Source: Pontibacter amylolyticus
GTDB taxonomy: Bacteria; Bacteroidota; Bacteroidia; Cytophagales; Hymenobacteraceae
Length of the DNA stretch: 64,000 nt
Assembly: GCF_014638845.1 (NCBI RefSeq)
Contig: NZ_BMFP01000004.1
Span: forward strand, 310,001-374,000
Reading direction: 5' to 3'
The notes beneath the pieces are model-generated. The model was not told where the DNA came from. It ran no database searches and saw nothing but the letters and a program-made list of their open reading frames with translations. Position numbers and translations under genes: made by a program. Shown here one piece after another: positions 58,510 through 64,000 of the stretch (positions are counted from its first letter, which is position 1; each line of letters begins with the position of its first letter).

Positions 58510-59742
58510 TTAACTAGGTACGTAATTCAGGAAACTAAGCTTCTCTTCGCGCAGTACGTCGTTGGCAATGTCGATCAGGTCCTGGGCGGTTGTGTTTTTA
58601 ATCTGGTCGAAGATCTCGTTCAGGGTATCGATGTGGCCCTGGTCGAGGATGCTCTTGCCCATCATCATCATCAGGCCCATGTTGCTTTCCTCCGCCATGG
58701 CCAGCTGCCCCATCAGCTGCTCTTTGGCCGTGTGCAGTTGCAGGGAGCCCAGCTGCTTTTCACGCAGCTTCTTTAGCTCCTTCAGAACGAGCGAAGTGGT
58801 GCGCTTCAGCTGCTTCTTCTCCGTACCAAAGTAAATAGACAGCAAGCCTGTGTCGATGTAGGTGGCGTAGTTGGCGTCGATGGTGTACACCAGGCCGTGC
58901 TTTTCGCGGACAGCCAGGTTCAGGCGCGAGTTCATGCCCGGACCGCCCAGCAAATTCACCAGCATGAAGAAAGGTATACGGCGGTCGTCGTTTAGGGCGT
59001 AAGCCGGACAGCCGATGACGCAGTGCGCCTGTGAGATCGGTTTCTCGAACGTCACCGTTTTAGGAATGTATTTCTCAAAAGCGATACGCTGACGTGGTTT
59101 GCTAATGGTCGGAATATCGGCGAGGTACTTTTCTGCCAGTTTCACCACCTTCTCGAAAGGCAGGTTGCTCACTGAGCAAAACACGAGGGCCTCGGTGCTC
59201 AGGTTGTCTTTGATAAAGCGCTGAAAATCTTCTTTCTTGAATGCGGACACGCTCTCTTTGGTACCCAGGATGTTATTGCCAAGCGGATGGCTGTCGAATA
59301 CCACGTTGTCAAACTCGTCCACGATCGCCTCTTCCGGCGTGTCCAGGTACATGGCCATTTCCTCGAGTATCACGCCGCGCTCTTTCTCAATTTCCTTTTC
59401 GGGGAAGATGGAGTGGAAGGTGATGTCGGTGAGGAGCTCAAACGACTTTTCGAAGTGCTTGTCGAGCACGGAGCTGTAGAAACAGAGCTTCTCTTTGGTG
59501 GTATAGGCGTTGAGTTCGCCGCCTACCGACTCCAGACTGTTCAGGATGTGGAAAGACTTTCGCTTGGCCGTGCCCTTAAAAGCCATGTGCTCCCAGAAGT
59601 GGGCCAGCCCCAGCTGGTCGGGCTGCTCATCGCGGCTGCCCAGGTCCAGAATAAAGCCACTGTGCGCAATTTTGGTGTGGAGTACTTGTTTGTGAACGAT
59701 TCGAATACCGTTCGGCAATGTATGAATATGATAATCAAGCAT
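58510..59742 (-). CDS. M16-family zinc metallopeptidase
   Basis: 410 residues, one peptidase unit of the PqqL/mitochondrial-processing-peptidase type. The inverted zinc motif HxxEH reads HFWEH with H48, E51 and H52, and the distal Glu lies in GVILEEM (E127/E128). The C-terminal domain (VIGCPAYALNDDRRIPFFML, VNLLGGPGMNSRLNLAVREK) completes the chamber. Bacterial homologues degrade peptides or process precursors. It is an apparently complete, active enzyme. No inactive partner half is adjacent, which suggests a homodimer. Confidence 0.93.
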   Translation of the reverse strand: MLDYHIHTLPNGIRIVHKQVLHTKIAHSGFILDLGSRDEQPDQLGLAHFWEHMAFKGTAKRKSFHILNSLESVGGELNAYTTKEKLCFYSSVLDKHFEKSFELLTDITFHSIFPEKEIEKERGVILEEMAMYLDTPEEAIVDEFDNVVFDSHPLGNNILGTKESVSAFKKEDFQRFIKDNLSTEALVFCSVSNLPFEKVVKLAEKYLADIPTISKPRQRIAFEKYIPKTVTFEKPISQAHCVIGCPAYALNDDRRIPFFMLVNLLGGPGMNSRLNLAVREKHGLVYTIDANYATYIDTGLLSIYFGTEKKQLKRTTSLVLKELKKLREKQLGSLQLHTAKEQLMGQLAMAEESNMGLMMMMGKSILDQGHIDTLNEIFDQIKNTTAQDLIDIANDVLREEKLSFLNYVPS

Positions 59743-59807
59743 TCAGTTCGAAATTAGCCTGCAAAGATAGGCAAAATTACCAAAACAGGCCGCTTGCCCG
59801 CCAAATG

Positions 59808-60560
59808 TTAGCGGTCGAGGCTGCGTCCACCCACGTTGATCACGAAGCCCAGCGAAAACACAGAATAGCCCGCCGTGAGCGCCTTGCGGTTGCGCAGACC
59901 GAAGTTAGTGCCGCTCGTGTACTGCAGCTGCACCGAAGGCGAGAGCGTCATGCGGGTATAGAAGATCGGCTCCAGGAAAATGTTGTCTTCTTTTGGTTGC
60001 TCTACAGAATTAAGCAGATGCTTGTTCATGTTGACGTAGCTCAGGCGCAGGGCGGTGCCGTAGTTGAGCGGAAACTCGTTGCCGAGCAGTCGCAGCGACT
60101 TTTTCTTTTTGGAGCTGAAATTCACCTGCGTGAAATATTTGCTGAAACCGGCCTCGCGACGGGTATAGGTCATCACGCCTTCTTTCTCTTCCTTCTCGGT
60201 GCGGTCGCTGCTGCCACCGCCAAAGCCGGCGTATACCTCGAGCACCCGGTTCTGGTTCGGGCCAAACGTGGTGAAATAGCCCGCGCCAGCCTCTATCAGG
60301 TTATGGCGGAAGTCCCGCTTCTTGCGCTCCTGGTTCAGCATCGAGCCGTTCAGCATCACTCCGATGTTGTCGGTAACGGCATAGGCCGTGTTGAACGTGA
60401 TATTGCCTTTCGGTGTGATGTGCCCGCCGGCGCTCAGCTCGCCTTTCTCGGTGAACATAGGCACATTGGGCACATTGGGCATGTAGGTAGACACACAGCC
60501 TGTAGTCAGGAAGAGGAGGGCAGCAGCAAAGAGTTTAGTAGAATGTAATAGTGCTTTCAT
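59808..60560 (-). CDS. Outer-membrane lipoprotein, beta-barrel-like
   Basis: 250 residues from the ATG at 60560 (another ATG lies 4 codons upstream). Lipobox LLFLTTGC with Cys22. The mature part has repeating strands of barrel character (KGNITFNTAYAVTDNIGVML, LIEAGAGYFTTFGPNQNRVL, LPLNYGTALRLSYVNM-type segments) and ends AGYSVFSLGFVINVGGRSLD. No named family recognised; such proteins are common orphan surface barrels in Bacteroidota. It is upstream of nothing on its strand within 60 bp and looks like a single-gene unit. Confidence 0.7.
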   Translation of the reverse strand: MKALLHSTKLFAAALLFLTTGCVSTYMPNVPNVPMFTEKGELSAGGHITPKGNITFNTAYAVTDNIGVMLNGSMLNQERKKRDFRHNLIEAGAGYFTTFGPNQNRVLEVYAGFGGGSSDRTEKEEKEGVMTYTRREAGFSKYFTQVNFSSKKKKSLRLLGNEFPLNYGTALRLSYVNMNKHLLNSVEQPKEDNIFLEPIFYTRMTLSPSVQLQYTSGTNFGLRNRKALTAGYSVFSLGFVINVGGRSLDR

Positions 60561-60675
60561 ACGGGTAAGCATGGCTAAAAGAACTGCTAAACTAACTTTC
60601 CTGTCGCTAAGAAGAAAAATTTTTTTGCTCTTTTCCGTGAAAGAAAGCCCAGGCCTATACCTGCGGCCCCTGAGC

Positions 60676-60706
60676 TTTCAAGTTTAACGGCATTGGCGTA
60701 GCTTTG
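60676..60706 (+). promoter_or_regulatory. Promoter of glycosyltransferase gene
   Basis: TTTC (60676-60679), 19-bp spacer, TAGCTTTG (60699-60706) fits TTTG/TAnnTTTG with one mismatch in -33. The -7 box is 16 bp from the start codon, so the transcript leader is very short. Confidence 0.5.
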
Positions 60707-60722
60707 CGGCAGCTTATACCTG

Positions 60723-61721
60723 ATGAAAAAGATCCTGATCATACAGACCGCCTTTCTGGGCGATGTGGTGCTGGCAACGGGGCTGGTCGAGAAACTGCAC
60801 GCCCATTATCCGGAGGCGCAGCTCGACTTTCTGCTCCGCAAAGGCAACGAGTCGCTGCTGAAGGGGCACCCGCTGCTGCGGCAGGTACTGATCTGGAATA
60901 AACAGGAAGGCAAGTACAAAAGCCTGCTGCGTTTGCTCCGGCAGATCCGGCACGAGCGCTACGATCTGGTCGTGAACCTGCAGCGCTTCGGTGCCACCGG
61001 TATACTCACCGCCCTTTCCGGCGCCGGGGAGACGGTCGGCTTCGACAAGAATCCTTTCTCCCGCTTCTTCACCCGCCGCTATACCCACAGCGTGGACTCC
61101 GGCACGCATGAGGTGGAGCGCAACCACCTGCTCATCGCCAGCCTCACCGACATGCAAGCGGCCAAGCCCAGGCTATACCCATCTCCGGAAGACTTCAATA
61201 AAGTGCAGCCATTGAAACAGGAGCCCTTTATCTGCATGGCGCCCACCTCAGTGTGGTTCACGAAGCAATACCCGGCCGAACAGTGGGTGGATTTGCTCAA
61301 CCAGCTAGGCGACAGGTATACCGTTTACCTGCTGGGGGCACCGGCTGATAAAGCACACTGTGAGGAGATCATCAGCAAAACCAAAAGCAATCGGGTAGAA
61401 AACCTGTGCGGACAGCTCAACCTGCTGCAGTCGGCGGCCCTTATGCGCGATGCCGTGCTCAACTATGTGAACGACTCCGGCCCCATGCACCTGGCCTCTG
61501 CCCTGGACGCGCCCACCTGTGCCATCTTCTGCTCCACGGTGCCGCGCTTTGGCTTCGGACCGTTGGCAGACTTTTCGGCCGTTGTCGAGAAAAATGAGCC
61601 ACTTTACTGCCGTCCCTGCGGCTTGCACGGGTACAAATCGTGCCCGGAAGGACATTTTAAATGTGCAAAAGATATTGCCACGGCGCAGTTGCTGGATGTG
61701 CTCGCTACCCGCACAGTTTAA
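60723..61721 (+). CDS. Glycosyltransferase family 9 (heptosyltransferase-like)
   Basis: 332 residues. The N-terminus MKKILIIQTAFLGDVVLATG is the GT9 start, with DLVVNLQRFGATGILTALSG and the donor-site block FICMAPTSVWFTKQYPAEQW, VDLLNQLGDRYTVYLLGAPA, DKAHCEEII, then LNYVNDSGPMHLASALDAPT. GT9 enzymes transfer heptose from ADP-heptose to lipopolysaccharide inner core at the inner membrane; other sugars are possible in Bacteroidota. It is alone in its unit, and the neighbouring genes do not form an LPS cluster. Confidence 0.9.
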   Translation: MKKILIIQTAFLGDVVLATGLVEKLHAHYPEAQLDFLLRKGNESLLKGHPLLRQVLIWNKQEGKYKSLLRLLRQIRHERYDLVVNLQRFGATGILTALSGAGETVGFDKNPFSRFFTRRYTHSVDSGTHEVERNHLLIASLTDMQAAKPRLYPSPEDFNKVQPLKQEPFICMAPTSVWFTKQYPAEQWVDLLNQLGDRYTVYLLGAPADKAHCEEIISKTKSNRVENLCGQLNLLQSAALMRDAVLNYVNDSGPMHLASALDAPTCAIFCSTVPRFGFGPLADFSAVVEKNEPLYCRPCGLHGYKSCPEGHFKCAKDIATAQLLDVLATRTV

Positions 61722-61810
61722 GTTAGTTAGGGTAGTGTAGGCAGCGCGGCAGAGAAAGGAATAAGCTAAGTTCGGCGCACCTGTTATATTAGGTTTTTTC
61801 TATAAAGGTG

Positions 61811-61840
61811 TTTGGACTAATGATAAAAGTACTACCTTTG
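61811..61840 (+). promoter_or_regulatory. Promoter of aminopeptidase P gene
   Basis: TTTG (61811-61814), an 18-bp spacer, and TACCTTTG (61833-61840) match the Bacteroidota -33/-7 consensus closely. The start codon is 69 bp downstream. Confidence 0.8.
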
Positions 61841-61908
61841 CAGTGCAAGTTCGGTCAGGCCTAAGAATCTGACAGACCACTGCACCTAGCTACTATACCT
61901 ACAAAACT

Positions 61909-63201
61909 ATGAAATACCAGCCCATCGACAGGGAGCTGTTCTGCTATAACAGGCGCAATTTTGTGCGGCAGCTCAAGCCTTCCTCTCTTGCTGTTTTTCA
62001 TTCCAATGATGTGATGCCAACCAATGCGGATGGCACCATGGCGTTCCGTCAAAACAGCGACCTCTTCTATCTTACGGGAGTAGACCAGGAGGAAAGCATC
62101 CTATTGCTTTTCCCGGACGCGCGCGACGAGCGCATGAAGGAAGTGCTGTTTGTGCGTGAGTCGAACGAGCACATCATGGTATGGGAAGGGTATAAGCTTA
62201 CCAAAGAACAGGCCCGCGAAACGTCAGGTATAGCCTCTGTGCTATGGCTGAAAGACTTTAAGCAGGTTTTCAACAGCCTGATGGCCGAAGCCGAGCACGT
62301 ATACCTGAACACCAACGAGCACTTGCGTGCCGTGGTGGAGGTAGAGACTCGCGACGCCCGCTTCATCAAATGGTGCCAGGAGGTATACCCGCTGCACCGC
62401 TACGAGCGCAGCGCGCCCATCATGCACCACCTGCGTGCCATCAAATCCGAAAAAGAAATAGAGCTTCTCCGCAAAGCGTGCGATATCACGGAGCTGGGCT
62501 TCCGTAGACTACTGCAGTTTATCAAGCCCGGGGTGATGGAGTACGAAGTGGAGGCAGAGCTCTATCACGAATTCATACGCAACCGCTCACGCGGCCCGGC
62601 CTACAGCCCAATCATCGCATCGGGCGAGAATGCCTGCATCCTGCACTATACCGACAATAGCCGGGAGTGTAAGGATGGCGACCTGCTACTGCTCGACGTG
62701 GGGGCGGAATACGCCAACTACGCCGCTGATATGACGCGCACCGTGCCGGTGAACGGCAAGTATACCAAGCGCCAGCGCGAGGTATACGAGGCGGTGCTGC
62801 GTGTGATGAAGGCCGCCACCCAGATGCTGGTGCCCGGCAATTCGCTTGACCAGTACCATAAGTTTGTGGGAACTGTGATGGAGAACGAACTGATCGGGCT
62901 CGGCCTGCTGAGCGCGGGCGATGTGCGCAACCAGGACCCTTCCAATCCGCTATACAGGAAATATTTCATGCACGGCACCTCGCACCATCTGGGGCTCGAC
63001 GTGCACGATGTGGGCAGCAAGTACCGCTCTTTTGAGGAAGGCATGGTATTCACCTGCGAGCCGGGTATCTATATTAGAGAAGAAGGTATAGGCGTGCGCC
63101 TGGAGAATGATATTCTGGTTACCAGAAGCGGACCGGTGGACTTGATGAAGAATATTCCGCTGGAGGCGGATGATATTGAAAGGCTGATGCAAAAGCGCTA
63201 A
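61909..63201 (+). CDS. Aminopeptidase P (M24B metallopeptidase)
   Basis: 430 residues, standard length. An N-terminal AMP_N domain (about 5-140) is followed by the pita-bread catalytic domain with all metal ligands visible: D263 (LLLLDVGAEY), D274 (AADMTRTVPV), H359 (MHGTSHHLGLDVHDVG), E384 (FTCEPGIYI) and E399 (GVRLENDILV). It removes N-terminal residues from X-Pro peptides in the cytoplasm with two Mn or similar ions. It is a single-gene unit with a clear promoter at 61811. Confidence 0.95.
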   Translation: MKYQPIDRELFCYNRRNFVRQLKPSSLAVFHSNDVMPTNADGTMAFRQNSDLFYLTGVDQEESILLLFPDARDERMKEVLFVRESNEHIMVWEGYKLTKEQARETSGIASVLWLKDFKQVFNSLMAEAEHVYLNTNEHLRAVVEVETRDARFIKWCQEVYPLHRYERSAPIMHHLRAIKSEKEIELLRKACDITELGFRRLLQFIKPGVMEYEVEAELYHEFIRNRSRGPAYSPIIASGENACILHYTDNSRECKDGDLLLLDVGAEYANYAADMTRTVPVNGKYTKRQREVYEAVLRVMKAATQMLVPGNSLDQYHKFVGTVMENELIGLGLLSAGDVRNQDPSNPLYRKYFMHGTSHHLGLDVHDVGSKYRSFEEGMVFTCEPGIYIREEGIGVRLENDILVTRSGPVDLMKNIPLEADDIERLMQKR

Positions 63202-63586
63202 GCGCGTGCATAGCAGGGGTTTACATATAACTACTTGCAGCCTTTTTTATTGTATTTACGTTAAAAAACAGATGCTTTGCATTTATTGATGTTGAGCACA
63301 CAACTTACGACCCGTAAAAGGGGTTGAAATACAGGGATGCGCGGCTGCGGATAACAGGTGAAGCAGTGCAAGCAGCGCATCGGAGTAGATTTAGATTTAA
63401 GCTGTTAAGACCGTTTTTTTAGACATTAACAAAATGCTTTTGCTTATGGATAAAACCTACAACAATGCAACGACTACCCGCCTGACGTATCGAAATATAC
63501 GTTCCGTCTGTTTTTTTATAGAAATATAAAAAAACTTACCTGAAAATATGTACGTATTGTCATATCAAAATATACTTTCTAAAATT
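63202..63586. other. 385-bp gene-free leader before outer-membrane barrel gene
   Basis: No coding frame. The right half is AT-rich with T and A tracts (TTTTTTTATAG, ATATAAAAAAAC) and repeated TATACGT/TACGTAT elements (about 63496-63560), typical of a long 5' leader of an abundant outer-membrane protein. A clear promoter pair was not identified. Confidence 0.4.
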
Positions 63587-64000
63587 ATGCGAAAAACTCT
63601 AACGAAACTATTTACAACTGCACTCGCGCTTGTATTCCTGCTGTCTGCCAACACAGCTGTGCTTGCGCAGAACGCTGACCAAAGGACGAACCTCCAGATC
63701 TACGGAAGTGCGCTCCAATATAAAGGTGATTTAGGCCACAACTGGTGGAAGGACAAAATGGGCTGGGGAGGCGGCGTGTCGCTGAACCAATACCTGAGCC
63801 CGTCTTTAGACGCTGGTCTGCACCTGAGCTATGGTAACACCGAATTCAGCAGATTCGGATCTTCCATGGACACCAAACTCGGCATGGCAATGCTCGGCCT
63901 GAGACTGAAAATGTATGGCAACATCCTGAAAGAAGATGCTTTCATCGGTCCATACCTGACAGTTGGCGGTGGTGCTCACTTTGTAAGACCAGAAGGTGTT
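63587..64000 (+). CDS. Outer-membrane beta-barrel protein, N-terminal part
   Basis: The frame starts ATG at 63587 and runs off the window (138 codons seen). A signal peptide ends TAVLAQ (about 25), then NADQRTNLQIYGSALQYKGD, MGWGGGVSLNQYLSPSLDAG, LHLSYGNTEFSRFGSSMDTK, then MLGLRLKMYGNILKEDAFIG. Alternating strands and Gly-rich turns indicate an OmpA-like N-terminal barrel. A C-terminal OmpA domain may follow outside the window. The long AT-rich leader suggests strong expression. Confidence 0.8.
   Translation, partial: MRKTLTKLFTTALALVFLLSANTAVLAQNADQRTNLQIYGSALQYKGDLGHNWWKDKMGWGGGVSLNQYLSPSLDAGLHLSYGNTEFSRFGSSMDTKLGMAMLGLRLKMYGNILKEDAFIGPYLTVGGGAHFVRPEGV

Overview
The window looks like a chromosomal piece of a Bacteroidota bacterium. 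Evidence includes a SusC/SusD pair, a TlpA protein with a DUF3738-like tail, RHS proteins with a DUF6443-like domain, Bacteroidota-type promoters (TTTG / TAnnTTTG), a DUF6520-like peptide, and housekeeping genes such as a 1207-residue DnaE and an OmpA lipoprotein. The octamer AGGTATAG/CTATACCT is strikingly frequent from about 41 kb rightwards. I associate that from memory with Pontibacter-like Hymenobacteraceae, so the genus is an inference.

Layout. 1-193 is the end of a heavy-metal P-type ATPase. 384-4712 is a leftward mobilization module: membrane protein, HUH relaxase, MobC, a short CHC2/Toprim primase, an excisionase-type HTH protein and an RteC-like protein. 4.9-11.5 kb is a defence-type island. 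It holds a decayed AlbA_2/winged-helix gene, a DUF1016 PD-(D/E)XK nuclease with an extra C-terminal domain, a compact operon (YegP/DUF1508 repeat protein, E2-E1 fusion, JAB protease) with a divergent WYL regulator and a perfect operator palindrome, and a RadC-like gene. 12.1-19.0 kb is a nutrient/redox cassette (MauE-like, DUF6520-like, SusD, SusC, TlpA). 20.5-21.7 kb carries two HTH regulators, followed by a 1.2 kb AT-rich gap. 22.9-36.1 kb encodes surface and secreted proteins: three tail-fibre-like proteins, two RHS proteins, an OmpH/Skp-like protein, and a swapped toxin tip with a lipoprotein immunity candidate. 36.7-40.0 kb has two orphan genes and a beta-barrel protein. A tRNA-Arg(ACG) sits at 40308-40381 with its 3' end facing the accessory region.

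From 40.4 kb to the end the DNA looks like core chromosome: TVP38-type membrane protein, cystathionine gamma-synthase family enzyme, OmpA lipoprotein, thioredoxin, a RAYT transposase with REP palindromes, DnaE, an MFS exporter, a lytic transglycosylase with LysM repeats, an O-methyltransferase, an M16 peptidase, a heptosyltransferase-like enzyme, an aminopeptidase P and the start of an outer-membrane barrel protein.

The most exciting system is the operon at 6976-10917. An E2-E1 fusion and a JAB peptidase, as in type II CBASS and bacterial ubiquitin-like systems, occur without a CD-NTase or an obvious ubiquitin-fold protein. In their place is a two-repeat YegP protein ending in a flexible Gly-rich tail, GGG-RFA. 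I propose that JAB trims this tail and the E1/E2 then conjugates the YegP protein, under WYL control. This is a hypothesis read from gene order, motifs and the operator, not an established function.
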